Shown in pieces: positions 16,607-26,420 of a stretch of DNA of 64,000 nt. The notes below the pieces were generated by a model. That model was not told the origin of the DNA. It saw only the letters and a program-made list of their open reading frames with translations, and made no database searches. Both the position numbers and the translations under genes were made by a program. Origin of the DNA: Demequinaceae bacterium (GTDB lineage Bacteria; Actinomycetota; Actinomycetes; Actinomycetales; Demequinaceae). Numbering within the stretch: position 1 is the stretch's first letter; every line of letters begins with the position of its first letter. The stretch covers positions 1 to 64,000 of the forward strand of contig JAFGBM010000005.1 of the NCBI GenBank assembly GCA_016933155.1, in the 5' to 3' direction.

Positions 16607-18142
16607 CTAGGCCGCTGGTCCGGGGTTCGGCCGAGATCCTCCGGATCGGCGGCGAGGACGCTTCTTCCCCGAACGGCCCTCTCCGGCGAGTGGGGCCGAT
16701 CGGGGCTTCGTTTCCCGGTCGGAATGCTGAGCCCGCGGTGGACGGCCGGTTCCGCTTCCGCCCGATCCGCGGCCGCCCGATCCGCGGCCGCGACCCTGAC
16801 CCCCGGAGCCCGAGCGGCCCCGGCCTGAGCCGCCGCGGTCCTTGTGTCCCGTTTCGCCGAGGTCCTCGAGGGTTTCGGCCTCCAGGCCGGCCCGGGTCCT
16901 GGCGGCTTTGGGAAGGGTTCCTGTCGTTCCCTCGGGGATGTTGAGTTCGGCGTAGAGATGCGGGGAGTTCGAGTAGGTCTCTTCCGGTTCGGGATATCCG
17001 AGGTCCAGGGTCTTGTCGATCAGACCCCAGCGAGGAAGGTCATCCCAGTCCACGAAGGTGACGGCCGTTCCCGTCTTCCCTGCCCGTCCCGTCCTGCCCG
17101 TGCGGTGAAGATAAGTCTTGTCGTCCTCAGGGCACTGGTAGTTGACGACATGGGTGATGTCGTCCACGTCGATCCCCCTGGCCGCAACATCGGTGGCGAC
17201 GAGCACGTCGATCTTCCCGGACCGGAAGGCCCGGAGGGCCTGCTCGCGTGCGCCCTGTCCCAGGTCCCCGTGGAGGGAACCGGAGGCGAAACCCCTGCTG
17301 GCCAAGTCGTCCGCCACCCTGGCCGCCGTCCGCTTGGTGCGGGCGAAGACGAGGGTCAATCCACGATCCTTCGACTGAAGGATGCGGGCGAGCACCTCGA
17401 CCTTGTCGAGCGCGTGGGCCCGGTACACGAACTGGCTGATGGCCTTGACCGTCGCTCCGGTGTCCTCCGGGTCGGCCGCTCGGATGTGGGTCGGCTGGGT
17501 CATGTAGCGACGGGCGAGGGTGACGACGGCGCCGGGCATCGTTGCGGAGAAGAGCATCGTATGCCGGGCTGCAGGGGTTGCTCCGAGTAGGCGCTCCACA
17601 TCCGGAAGGAATCCCAGGTCGAGCATCTCGTCAGCCTCGTCCAGGACGACTGTGCGGGCGTGTCTGAGGTCGAGCTTTCCCTGCTTCATGAGGTCGATCA
17701 TCCGGCCGGGGGTGCCGACCACGACCTCGACCCCACGGATGAGGGCCTCGACCTGGGGTTCATAGGCCCGGCCGCCGTACACCTGGAGGATGCGGACGGA
17801 GCGGCGGGACGAGGCGACGCCAAGGTCGCCGGCGACCTGGACGGCCAGTTCCCTGGTTGGGGCGACGACGAGCGCCTGGGGTTTTCCGGGATTCTCGATA
17901 GCGTCCCAACCCGGCTCTCCCGGGGCCACGACGTGCTCGAGCAGTGGGATGCCGAAGCCGAGGGTCTTGCCGGTTCCGGTCTTGGCCTGGCCGATGATGT
18001 CGTGGCTGGCCAACCCGATCGGGAGGGTCATCTCCTGGATGGGAAAGGGGGTGGTGATCCCGGCCTCGGCGAGGGCTTCGACGATGGCGGGTCGGACGCC
18101 GAAGTCGGCGAAAGTCTGCACTGGCGCGTGCTGGGCTGTCAT
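16607..18142 (-). CDS. rhlE: DEAD-box RNA helicase with RGG-like tail
   Basis: All helicase motifs are visible: TPFPIQEMTLP (Q motif), AKTGTGKT (Walker A), PTRELA, VLDEADEMLD, FSATMP, VATDVAARGID and HRTGRTGRAGKTG. The C-terminus is a long low-complexity Gly/Arg/Ser tail (about 70 residues) likely to bind RNA. The underlying DNA has a 14-bp CGATCCGCGGCCGC direct repeat. I start at ATG 18142 (511 residues), 9 nt after AGGGA; an upstream in-frame GTG at 18169 adds 9 residues. The ~200-bp leader up to gluconokinase may hold cold-shock-type regulation, but nothing definite is visible. Confidence 0.92.
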   Translation of the reverse strand: MTAQHAPVQTFADFGVRPAIVEALAEAGITTPFPIQEMTLPIGLASHDIIGQAKTGTGKTLGFGIPLLEHVVAPGEPGWDAIENPGKPQALVVAPTRELAVQVAGDLGVASSRRSVRILQVYGGRAYEPQVEALIRGVEVVVGTPGRMIDLMKQGKLDLRHARTVVLDEADEMLDLGFLPDVERLLGATPAARHTMLFSATMPGAVVTLARRYMTQPTHIRAADPEDTGATVKAISQFVYRAHALDKVEVLARILQSKDRGLTLVFARTKRTAARVADDLASRGFASGSLHGDLGQGAREQALRAFRSGKIDVLVATDVAARGIDVDDITHVVNYQCPEDDKTYLHRTGRTGRAGKTGTAVTFVDWDDLPRWGLIDKTLDLGYPEPEETYSNSPHLYAELNIPEGTTGTLPKAARTRAGLEAETLEDLGETGHKDRGGSGRGRSGSGGQGRGRGSGGRGSGGSGTGRPPRAQHSDRETKPRSAPLAGEGRSGKKRPRRRSGGSRPNPGPAA

Positions 18143-18340
18143 GGAATTGGTCCCTAGATTCGGTGGCACTCGACATCCGGTGATGCTGAGCGCCTGTACG
18201 GCGGGCAGCCGATCGCGAATCCACCGCGGCCTTTGCCGCTTATCACATGACGACCGGGCAACCTTGTTCCTGTCATTCTACCGGCACCGAATCTCTTCCG
18301 AGGCGGCCTTGGTCCCGGGTGTCGCCCTTAGGCTGGAATC

Positions 18341-18853
18341 ATGGCGAGAGCAGTCGTGATGGGCGTGACGGCCTGCGGGAAGACCACCGTCGGGACCCTC
18401 CTTGCGAAGGCCCTAGGCGTCCCCTTCTTCGATGGCGACCTGTTCCACTCCGAGGAGAACGTGGAGAAGATGTCCTCCGGCGTCCCCCTCACGGACGAGG
18501 ACCGATGGCCGTGGCTTGCGGATGTAGCGGACTGGCTGGCGTCCCAGCCTGCGGGGGTGATCGCCTGCTCCGCGCTCAAACGGTCCTATCGTGACGCGAT
18601 CAGGGCTGTGGTGCCCGATGCGGTCTTCGTTCATCTGTCCGTCACCGAGGAGGCGGTCGTGCCGCGGGTGGAGGAGCGCCGCGCGCGAGACGTCGTAAAT
18701 GGGCAAATAGGGCCCGGTATTCTTGTCTCGCAATTCGCCACCCTCGAGCCCCTCTCATCTGACGAAAGGGGTATCGCGATCGAGGTCAACGATACTTCTG
18801 CCGAGCGGGCGTGCGCAGCGGCCCAGGCGTGGATCGAGGCGGATGTCGGCTAG
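18341..18853 (+). CDS. gntK: gluconokinase
   Basis: A 170-residue P-loop kinase phosphorylating gluconate to 6-phosphogluconate. It has the GntK hallmarks MGVTACGKTTVG (Walker A), FDGDLFHSEENVEKM, GVPLTDEDRWPWL, ACSALKRSYRD and the FATLEPL segment near the end. The Walker A loop reads TACGKTT where many homologues have SGSGKST, with the catalytic Lys-Thr kept. TAGGCT lies 6 nt before the ATG, so it is probably leaderless. It converges on DUF3107, sharing a CTAG that contains both stop codons. Confidence 0.92.
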   Translation: MARAVVMGVTACGKTTVGTLLAKALGVPFFDGDLFHSEENVEKMSSGVPLTDEDRWPWLADVADWLASQPAGVIACSALKRSYRDAIRAVVPDAVFVHLSVTEEAVVPRVEERRARDVVNGQIGPGILVSQFATLEPLSSDERGIAIEVNDTSAERACAAAQAWIEADVG

Positions 18854-19068
18854 TCGCCGAACCCGACCCTCCTTTTCTCCTCCGTCCCGATCTCGACGTA
18901 GCCGATCGCCGCCGTGGGCACGATCACCTTCCCACCCTTGGCCTGGGTGAGTTCGAGGACCGTGCCCGCAAGGGCCTCGCTGATGACCTTCGTCAGTTCT
19001 TCGGTCGATAGGACGCTCTCCAGGGTGATTTCCCGTGAGATGTTCTGGACGCCGATCCTGATCTCCAT
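18850..19068 (-). CDS. DUF3107 family protein
   Basis: A 72-residue protein (MEIRIGVQNISREITLES to VEIGTEEKRRVGFGD) that matches the actinobacterial ATP-binding-annotated DUF3107 family over its whole length. GGAGG lies 5 nt before the ATG, which fixes the start. In mycobacteria the homologue lies between the RhlE helicase and DUF3152 genes, as here. The function is unknown. It is divergent from DUF3152. Confidence 0.9.
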   Translation of the reverse strand: MEIRIGVQNISREITLESVLSTEELTKVISEALAGTVLELTQAKGGKVIVPTAAIGYVEIGTEEKRRVGFGD

Positions 19069-19116
19069 GGTGCCTCCGATTCCAGCTGGTTTCGCATCAC
19101 GAACTATCGTAGGGGC

Positions 19117-20031
19117 ATGGCCCTCGGCTCGCCCCGCGCGATCCCCCTTCAGGGGAGGAAGCTCCCCGACCGCCGAGGCATGGTCATCATCGTCGTCGGA
19201 GCCTTCGTCGTCGGGATCATTGCCGGAGGGATGACCACGCTGGTGTCGCGGTGGGTAGCCCATCCCGACCCGGGCCCATCCTCCTCAGCTGATGCCACGC
19301 CCGTGCCGACATCCGGTCCGATCATCCCCGTCGATCTCTATCCCCCGATCACGAGAGAGCTCGACACCGACGATTTCGTCGCGGGCCTGAGCGGCCTCGA
19401 CATCGTCGCCTTAGGTGAGGGCACGTTGGCCGTGGTGCCCGGGGTCAGTCAGCCGGAGGGCGAGGGGCCGACCCACTGGATTCGGGTCGAGGTTGAGGAC
19501 GGTCTTCCTCTCACCCTCGATGCGCTCGGGGTCTACGTCCTCACCGTTCTCAACGACGAGAGGGGATGGGGGGCTCACGGAAGGATGACCTTCGCCAGGA
19601 CCGATGGTGCCGCCGAGATTCGGATCATCTTCGCCAGCCCCGTGACGGCCTCCTCGCTCTGTCCGCGACCCCACGAGGCCGCCGTGGTGGACACCGGGCC
19701 GGTGGAGCCGGTATTCGACCCCAATCCCACCCCGGAGCCGTCTGCATCCCCGTCGCCCACGGGGAGTGCGTTTCCCGAGTTGGCGCCTTCCTGTGCGGAG
19801 GAGGGGATGGTCGTCATCGATGCCTATAGGTGGGCCGCCGGACTGGAGTCCTTCGGCGAGGACCGGATCAACGCCCGGGTCTACCTGCTCAACCACTTCC
19901 TGGGCCACGTGCTCGGGGTGCCCGACACCACCTGTTCGACGGAGGGAGAGAGGGCATCCGTCATGGTCGATCACGAATTCGACATCGATCCCTGCCTCCC
20001 GGGGTCGTGGCCGAACCCCGTGACGTTCTGA
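19117..20031 (+). CDS. DUF3152 family membrane-anchored protein, metallopeptidase-like but lacking the catalytic Glu
   Basis: The 304-residue protein has one N-terminal membrane anchor (VIIVVGAFVVGIIAGGMTTL), a Pro/Ser linker and an extracytoplasmic DUF3152 domain. Family members usually show an NHExGHxLG zinc-peptidase motif. Here the corresponding segment reads YLLNHFLGHVLGVPD (His260 and His264), with Phe261 in the Glu position. Two Cys pairs (SLCPRP...PSCAEE and DTTCSTE...DPCLPG) may form disulfides. TATCGT lies 6 nt before the ATG, indicating a leaderless start. Activity as a peptidase is doubtful; a binding role is possible. Confidence 0.85.
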   Translation: MALGSPRAIPLQGRKLPDRRGMVIIVVGAFVVGIIAGGMTTLVSRWVAHPDPGPSSSADATPVPTSGPIIPVDLYPPITRELDTDDFVAGLSGLDIVALGEGTLAVVPGVSQPEGEGPTHWIRVEVEDGLPLTLDALGVYVLTVLNDERGWGAHGRMTFARTDGAAEIRIIFASPVTASSLCPRPHEAAVVDTGPVEPVFDPNPTPEPSASPSPTGSAFPELAPSCAEEGMVVIDAYRWAAGLESFGEDRINARVYLLNHFLGHVLGVPDTTCSTEGERASVMVDHEFDIDPCLPGSWPNPVTF

Positions 20032-20082
20032 CACGGCGATGCGGGACCGAGGGGTGTCGCATCCAAGTGGTGGGATGAAGCC

Positions 20083-23000
20083 ATGACCCGAATCGTCCTC
20101 GGTTCGCTCCGGAGGGGGCCTCCGGAGCCGGAGCCGGATGCGCATCAGTCGAGGGTCGTCGCCCATGTCGCGGGGCACCCGGGGGAGTACGCCCTCGTCG
20201 TCGGGCTTCCCGGAAGCGGAAAGTCGACGCTTGCGGTCGCCCTCGCGGTCGATGCCGTCCACGGGCGGGGAATCCCTTCCGACGCCGTCTTGGTCCTCAC
20301 TCCGACGCGGCAGGCCGCGGAGAGCCTCAGGGACCGGGTAGCCGGGGCGATCGGTCGGCCGACCGGAGGGGCCGTCGTGCGGAGCGCTGCCTCCCTCGGG
20401 TGGTCCATCCTCAGGGCGGCGGCAATCGAAGCGGATGAGCCTCCCCCGATGCTCGTGACCGGAGCCGAACAGGACGAGATCCTTCGCGACCTATTGGCCG
20501 GACACCGAGTCGGCCGCGTTCCGGGGCCGTCATGGGAGGGCATCGTCGTTCCCGAGGCGACGTCTCTTGCGGGGTTTCGTCACGAGCTGCGGGACCTCGT
20601 CATGCGGGCGGAAGAGGCGGACCTCGGCCCCGAGGATCTCCGAGCCCTGGGGGAGGAGTGCGGGCGTCCGGAGTGGATCGCAGCTGCCTCGGTCTTAGAG
20701 GAATACGAGCGGAACCTCGGCCTTCGTCGAATGGCCATGGATCAGGGGGCCCGATACGATCCGGCGGGGATGGTTTCGGCAGCAGCCGACACCCTTGCCG
20801 GGTGGGGCAGGAGTCCCGGCCGGCCATCATGGGATCTGGTGATCGTCGACGACGCCCAAGACGCGACACGCGCGACATGGAGACTCGTCCGGACCATGGC
20901 GGGGGCGGGGGCGCAGATCGTCCTCCTGGGCAATGCTGACGAGGCCGTTCAAGGGTTCAGGGGAGCCGCCCCCCACGTCCTCGCCGGGGCGGTCCTAGCC
21001 GAGCCGGACGGCCTGGGTGCGACGGTCCTGAAGCTTGGTGAGTCCCATCGGCAGGCTGAGGGGCTCGCGGCGATCTCGGGAAGGATCGCCGAACGCATCG
21101 GGACGTCTCTGGGACTGTCCGCGAGGGTACCTCCTCGGAGGCAGGCCGACTCGGAGGGGTCTCTGGTCGACGTGATCGTCTCGACCGACGCCGTCCAGGA
21201 GGCGAGGGCCCTCGCGGCCGTGCTGCGCGACGCCCATCGGGAGGGCGTTCCGTGGTCAAGCGTGGCCGTGATCGCGAGGACGAGGGATCGCGCGCGCGAG
21301 GTTCGATCGGGACTTGTCGCTGAGGGGGTGCCCTGTGCGAGCCTGGGGGAGGGCACGGCCCTCCATCGCGAGCCCGCCGTCAGCGTGCTCCTCCGCTTGG
21401 CGAGGGCCTCCCTGGGGGAGGCTTGGACCGCCGAGGCGATCGAAGGCGTCCTTTGTTCTCGGGCGATCGGCCTCGACGCGTCTTCCATTCGACGGCTTCG
21501 GCGACATCTCATTCGCGAGGAGCGCTCCGGAGGGGGTTCGAGGTCCGGGGGTGTACTGCTTGTCGATGCGCTGGCCGATCCGGCTGCCTTGGCGACCGTC
21601 CCGGGGAGGGAGGCGACTCGTGCCGCCCTGGCCGCGCGGGCCGTGTCCGACGGCCGGACAGCCTTGGGCGAGGGTGCGACGGCAGGGGGCATCCTCTGGG
21701 CGATCTGGAAAAGGCTGGGTGTCGCGGAATCGTGGAGGACCGCGGCCATCGAGGGCTCCCTTACCGACGATGCCGATCTCGACGCCGTCATGGCGCTCTT
21801 CGAGGCGGCCAATCGGCATGCGGAGCGGCTTCCTGATGCGCCACCGGAATCGTTCTTCGACTACATCGAGGCCCAGGGCTTCGCCGTCGACACCCTGGCG
21901 GCGAAGGGTTCGCTGGGTGAGGCGGTATCCATCGAGACCCCCGTCTCCGCGGCGGGGCGGGAGTGGGAAGTGGTGGCCATCGCCGGCCTCGACGAGGGGC
22001 GGTGGCCGAACCTGAGGCTGAGGGATTCCGTCTTCGGATCGGTTGCCTTGTCGGAGGTCCTTTCCGGGCGTCTGCCCGCGGCCCCGCTGCCGGCAAACCT
22101 CCTGGCGGAGGCTTCCCACGCGGCTCGCGTCGATGTCCTCGCCGACGAGACGCGTGCCTTCTACGTGGCGTTCACTCGGGCTCGCATCCGGGTCATCGCC
22201 CTCGCCAGGGAAGGGGAGGAGGAACGTCCTTCGCGGTACCTCTCCTGGATCGACGGGCCGGGTGTCCGCCGCCGGATGGCGAGCGAGGTCAGGGGACTGT
22301 CCAGCCTCCGCGAGGCGGTTGTCGTCCTCCGTTCCGAGGCCGCTGCCCTTCCCCCGGAGGAACGGCTCGGCCACGTCGCCATGCTCGCCCGCCTGGCCCG
22401 CGCCGGGGTGGAGGGAGCGGATCCCGGCACCTGGCACGGTGTCCTCGAGTTGTCCACGGAGAAGCCCCTCTGGTTTGAAGACGAGGTGGTCCGGGTGTCG
22501 CCCTCGAGGGTCGAGAGCATCGAGTCCTGTCCCCTGAGGGCCGTGCTGCACTCGGCCGGGGGCTCCCGCGAGTCTGGCCTGGCGCAAAGGCTGGGGCTTC
22601 TCATCCACGCCATGGCGGCCGCGAACCCGAGGGGTTCGATGGAGGAGTATGGCGACGCTTTGCTTGAGGCCTGGCCCGAATTCGGCCTTCCCGAGAACTG
22701 GCTGGGGGACCGGGAGCGTGAACGGGCGGACCGCATGGTCGAGCGTCTCGCCGACTACGTCTCTCGGGCCAGGGACGAGGGCTGGGAGGTTGAAACCGAG
22801 CAGCCGTTTTCCGTCCAGGTCGACCGGGCCCTCCTCTCCGGTCGGGCGGATCGGCTTCACATCAAGGATGGAGCGGCCAGGATCGTCGATCTCAAGACCT
22901 CGAAATACGCCATCAGCAAGGAGGCTGCCCAAGACAACGCCCAGTTGGCGATGTATCAGGTGGCGGCGGCGTGCGGGGGCTTTCCGGGGGTCACGGGCAC

Positions 23001-23217
23001 CCAAGGAGCCGAGCTGGTCTATCTCGGTTCCGCGGGGGACCCTGTCCGGACCCAGGATCCGATCAACCGGGACGAGGCCGTGCATCGGCTGGGGGAGATT
23101 GCGGGGCAACTGTCCAGGGCAACCTTCGATGCCGTGGTGGGCGACGACTGCCGGTATTGTCCGGTCAAGCGCTCCTGCCCGGCGTGGCCCGAGGGGGATC
23201 AGGTGAGCGGATCGTGA
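20083..23217 (+). CDS. adnA: AdnA-like helicase-nuclease subunit with Fe-S cluster motif
   Basis: One half of the actinobacterial AdnAB motor that resects double-strand breaks. A UvrD-like helicase domain has GLPGSGKST near residue 46 and a Walker B reading VIVDDAQD. The C-terminal RecB-family nuclease shows GRADRLHI (Asp923) and IVDLKTSK (Asp936, Lys938). Four cysteines, Cys816 in SIESCPLR and Cys1023, Cys1026 and Cys1032 in DCRYCPVKRSC, match the AddB/AdnA Fe-S arrangement. The ATG follows GGGATGAAGCC. GTGA overlap couples it to the adnB-like gene. Confidence 0.93.
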   Translation: MTRIVLGSLRRGPPEPEPDAHQSRVVAHVAGHPGEYALVVGLPGSGKSTLAVALAVDAVHGRGIPSDAVLVLTPTRQAAESLRDRVAGAIGRPTGGAVVRSAASLGWSILRAAAIEADEPPPMLVTGAEQDEILRDLLAGHRVGRVPGPSWEGIVVPEATSLAGFRHELRDLVMRAEEADLGPEDLRALGEECGRPEWIAAASVLEEYERNLGLRRMAMDQGARYDPAGMVSAAADTLAGWGRSPGRPSWDLVIVDDAQDATRATWRLVRTMAGAGAQIVLLGNADEAVQGFRGAAPHVLAGAVLAEPDGLGATVLKLGESHRQAEGLAAISGRIAERIGTSLGLSARVPPRRQADSEGSLVDVIVSTDAVQEARALAAVLRDAHREGVPWSSVAVIARTRDRAREVRSGLVAEGVPCASLGEGTALHREPAVSVLLRLARASLGEAWTAEAIEGVLCSRAIGLDASSIRRLRRHLIREERSGGGSRSGGVLLVDALADPAALATVPGREATRAALAARAVSDGRTALGEGATAGGILWAIWKRLGVAESWRTAAIEGSLTDDADLDAVMALFEAANRHAERLPDAPPESFFDYIEAQGFAVDTLAAKGSLGEAVSIETPVSAAGREWEVVAIAGLDEGRWPNLRLRDSVFGSVALSEVLSGRLPAAPLPANLLAEASHAARVDVLADETRAFYVAFTRARIRVIALAREGEEERPSRYLSWIDGPGVRRRMASEVRGLSSLREAVVVLRSEAAALPPEERLGHVAMLARLARAGVEGADPGTWHGVLELSTEKPLWFEDEVVRVSPSRVESIESCPLRAVLHSAGGSRESGLAQRLGLLIHAMAAANPRGSMEEYGDALLEAWPEFGLPENWLGDRERERADRMVERLADYVSRARDEGWEVETEQPFSVQVDRALLSGRADRLHIKDGAARIVDLKTSKYAISKEAAQDNAQLAMYQVAAACGGFPGVTGTQGAELVYLGSAGDPVRTQDPINRDEAVHRLGEIAGQLSRATFDAVVGDDCRYCPVKRSCPAWPEGDQVSGS

Positions 23218-26200
23218 CAACAAGCGAGGCGGACATAGACCTCGGGCGGGTCCGAGGGAAGAAACGTTCCCCACAGGAACTTGTCGTCCTCGGGGGTTCC
23301 GAGGATCGCCTGACCGATGAGCAGGTGGCCATCGTCTCCGCCCCCATCGAGCCGAGCCTGGTGGTAGCCGGGGCGGGCTCCGGCAAGACCGAGACCCTCT
23401 CCCTTCGATTCGTCTATCTTCTCGACCATGCCCGGGATCTTTTCGGACGCCACCTCTCCCCGGACGAGATCCTGTGCTTGACCTTCACGAAGAAGGCCGC
23501 GGGGGAGATCGCCGAAAGGGTCGCTGGGCGCATCGACAGGGTTTTCGGTCCCGATGCCGACCGTCCCCCTCCGGCCGTCTCGACCTACAACTCCTACGCC
23601 GCCGGGCTCGTCGCCGAGCATGGACTCAGGGTCGGCGTGGACCCCGAGTCCCGTGTCTTGACGAAGGCCTCCCTGTGGCAGATGGCTGCCCGGGTGGCGG
23701 AGACCTGGGAGGAAGGCCTCGAATTCGAAGGAAACCTCGCGTCGGCCGCTGCCGCGATCACGTCCCTTGCCTCGTCCCTGGCGGACCACGGGGTGACCAC
23801 GGAGGAGTTTTCCGGTTTCCTCCAACGCATCGTCGAGGAGGCCGAGGGGCTTCCTCTCGGCCCGAGGGCTCGGAGCGATGCCAAACGGGCCGCTTTGGCC
23901 TCGTCGCTCCGGTCACGGGCCAGCCTCGCGGCCCTCGTGGACGGATTCCGCGCAGCCAAGCGTGGGGCGTCCTCCCTCGATTTCTCGGATCAGATCGCGA
24001 TCGCCATCGAACTGACCCGATTGCCCGCCGTCCAGTTCCAGGAACGGGCTCGGTTCAGGGCAGTCCTGCTCGACGAGTACCAGGACACCTCTCCCGGGCA
24101 GTTGGACCTCTTCGTGAACCTCTTCGGAGCCGGACACCCCGTGATGGCCGTGGGCGATCCCCTCCAGGCCATATACGGTTTCCGCGGGGCGAGCGAGGCC
24201 GCGCTGGACCGGTTCATCGAGCGGTTCGGGATCGAGGGCGGCAGGCGGATGACGCTCTCGGTTTCCTGGAGGAACTCGGCCGACGTCTTGCGAGCCGCGA
24301 ACGCAGCGACGGAGGGACTTCGCGCGTCGTCGAGGGTCCAGGTGCCTGTCCTGAGGTCCCGGTCCGAGGAAACCGGGATCGTCGAGTCCCCCCGGAGGTT
24401 TCCCTCCGTCAGCGCCCATGTCTATCGCGACCTGGAAGCGGAGGCCGCCGGTCTGGCCTCGTTCATCACCGAGCGCAGGGCCGCCCTCATCGAGACGGGG
24501 GCGACTGGCGTGGAATGCGCCGTCCTGTGCCGGGCCCGCCGGTTCTTCCCGGTCATCGTGAACGCCCTGAAGTCAGCCGGAATCGACTACCAGGTCGTCG
24601 GATTAGGGGGACTGCTCGACACCCCCGTCGTCGTCGACCTCGTTGCGCTTCTTCAGGTGGCTCATGACCCCAGCAGGGGGGATTCCCTCATGCGCCTGTT
24701 GACCTCCGAGAGGGTTGCCCTGGGGATCAGGGATATCGCCGCCCTGGGCGAGTGGGCAGAGGAGGCGGCGGGATCCCGGGAGGACCGTGAGGTCGAGGCC
24801 AGCATCGTCGATGCGATCGAGGAGCTTCCCCCCCTGGAATGGGTATCGCGCGACGGACGGGTCCTGACGGATACCGCGCGGACGAGGCTCGACGTCCTGA
24901 GGAAGACCATCTCCACGATCAGGGTGCACACCCACTTGCCTCTTCCCGAGCTCGTTCAATTCACGGCGCGATCCTGGAACCTGGACATCGAGGCGAGGGT
25001 CTCTCGGGCAGATGGGACAGGAGACGAGGCGATTCACGCGCTCATCGAGGCGGCCAGGGGATTCTCCTCCGGGGAGGATCACGCGACCCTGGGGGCATTC
25101 CTGTCCTGGCTCGAGGCCGCGAGCGAGTACGAGGACGGCCTGGACACCCCCGTGGAGGAACCGAGGAAGGGCGCGGTCCAGGTGCAGACCATCCATGCGG
25201 CCAAGGGCATGGAGTGGGACATCGTGGCCGTCCCCGGGCTTGTCGACGGCGTCTTCCCCAAGGTCGACGTCTCGGGCGACGGGGACGACCCGACCTATCG
25301 ATCCTCAGCATGGCTGACGGGGGCGGGGGTCCTGCCCTGGCCGCTCCGGCGCGACCGCGATCGGCTGCCGTTGTGGGAATGGAAGGGGGCGGGCGACTTC
25401 AAGCAACTGGAGGCCCGTCAGAACGACTTCCGGTTGGCGGCGGGGCAACATGCGATCGAGGAGGAGCGGAGGCTGTTCTACGTGGCCGTCACTCGGGCGA
25501 GGAGCGACATCCTCCTCACGGCCTCCCCCCGTCCGGAGGCGAGGAAGCCCCGCCCCGTTTCGGTTTTCCTGCGGGACCTCGTACGCCGGGGCGTCGTCGT
25601 CCTGGAGTCCCGGTTGGATCACGACGGCGAGGACGGCACGGCATCGCGGCGCATGAGGTGGCCCGGGGAGCCGACCCCGTCCCAGGGTGTCCGCCGACGC
25701 CTCGCCGCGGAGGTGCTCGCCTCCGTCGCGGATGGCCCGAGCCCGGCGGGGCTGGCGCTTCCGTACGCCCAGGAGATCGAGGACCTGCTCGCCGAAGCCC
25801 AGGAGCCCGAGGCGGACGTCTGGGGCCCCGTCCACCTGTCGAGCACCGACCTTGTCAGGCTCTCCCGAGACAGGGAGGCCTTTGCTCTTGCCCGCAGGAG
25901 GCCTATGCCTACCCAACCGACCGCGGTGGCCCGCCGGGGCGACGCACTCCACGCCTGGGTTGAAAGGTATTTCCGGGTCCCGACGCTCATCGATCCGGAC
26001 GAACCCCTCATCGAGCCGGAGGACGGGGTTCGGGACGGACTCGACCTCGGGGTCCTGCAGTCCCGGTTCCTCGCAAGTGAGTGGTCACGACGGCTCCCGC
26101 AGGCGGTCGAGGCCGATGTCGAGGTCCCCATCGAGGGATGCGTCCTCCGCTGCCGGATCGACGCGGTTTTCCCGCCGGGCGCCGGCCTTGACCGGGTCAC

Positions 26201-26420
26201 GGTCGTCGACTGGAAGACGGGACGGCCTCCGAAAGACCAGAAGGAGCGGGCCTCGCGCGAGGTGCAGTTGGCCGTGTATCGCCTTGCCTGGGCGGCGTGG
26301 AAGGGCCTTCCGATCGAGGAGGTGGACGCCGCCTTCTTCTACGTCGAATCCGGCGAGACGGTGCGTCCGCAACGACTCCTGGGGCGGGAAGGCCTGCTTG
26401 CGTTGATCCGCGGAGACTAG
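23214..26420 (+). CDS. adnB: AdnB-like helicase-nuclease subunit
   Basis: The partner of AdnA, 1068 residues. The motor has GAGSGKTE with Lys58, LTFTKKAA, LLDEYQDTSPGQ, GDPLQAIYGFRGA, IHAAKGMEWD and VAVTRAR, a complete superfamily 1A set. The C-terminal nuclease domain has CRIDAVF (Asp983) and VVDWKTG (Asp999, Lys1001), without the Fe-S cysteines of AdnA. The GTG start overlaps the adnA stop. It converges on the phosphotransferase-like gene with a shared CTAG stop pair. Confidence 0.95.
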   Translation: MTTSEADIDLGRVRGKKRSPQELVVLGGSEDRLTDEQVAIVSAPIEPSLVVAGAGSGKTETLSLRFVYLLDHARDLFGRHLSPDEILCLTFTKKAAGEIAERVAGRIDRVFGPDADRPPPAVSTYNSYAAGLVAEHGLRVGVDPESRVLTKASLWQMAARVAETWEEGLEFEGNLASAAAAITSLASSLADHGVTTEEFSGFLQRIVEEAEGLPLGPRARSDAKRAALASSLRSRASLAALVDGFRAAKRGASSLDFSDQIAIAIELTRLPAVQFQERARFRAVLLDEYQDTSPGQLDLFVNLFGAGHPVMAVGDPLQAIYGFRGASEAALDRFIERFGIEGGRRMTLSVSWRNSADVLRAANAATEGLRASSRVQVPVLRSRSEETGIVESPRRFPSVSAHVYRDLEAEAAGLASFITERRAALIETGATGVECAVLCRARRFFPVIVNALKSAGIDYQVVGLGGLLDTPVVVDLVALLQVAHDPSRGDSLMRLLTSERVALGIRDIAALGEWAEEAAGSREDREVEASIVDAIEELPPLEWVSRDGRVLTDTARTRLDVLRKTISTIRVHTHLPLPELVQFTARSWNLDIEARVSRADGTGDEAIHALIEAARGFSSGEDHATLGAFLSWLEAASEYEDGLDTPVEEPRKGAVQVQTIHAAKGMEWDIVAVPGLVDGVFPKVDVSGDGDDPTYRSSAWLTGAGVLPWPLRRDRDRLPLWEWKGAGDFKQLEARQNDFRLAAGQHAIEEERRLFYVAVTRARSDILLTASPRPEARKPRPVSVFLRDLVRRGVVVLESRLDHDGEDGTASRRMRWPGEPTPSQGVRRRLAAEVLASVADGPSPAGLALPYAQEIEDLLAEAQEPEADVWGPVHLSSTDLVRLSRDREAFALARRRPMPTQPTAVARRGDALHAWVERYFRVPTLIDPDEPLIEPEDGVRDGLDLGVLQSRFLASEWSRRLPQAVEADVEVPIEGCVLRCRIDAVFPPGAGLDRVTVVDWKTGRPPKDQKERASREVQLAVYRLAWAAWKGLPIEEVDAAFFYVESGETVRPQRLLGREGLLALIRGD

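Noticed and set aside
16750-16800. Direct repeat CGATCCGCGGCCGC considered as a regulatory or mobile repeat
   Set aside because: It falls inside the low-complexity Gly/Arg tail of the DEAD-box helicase and is explained by repetitive codons.
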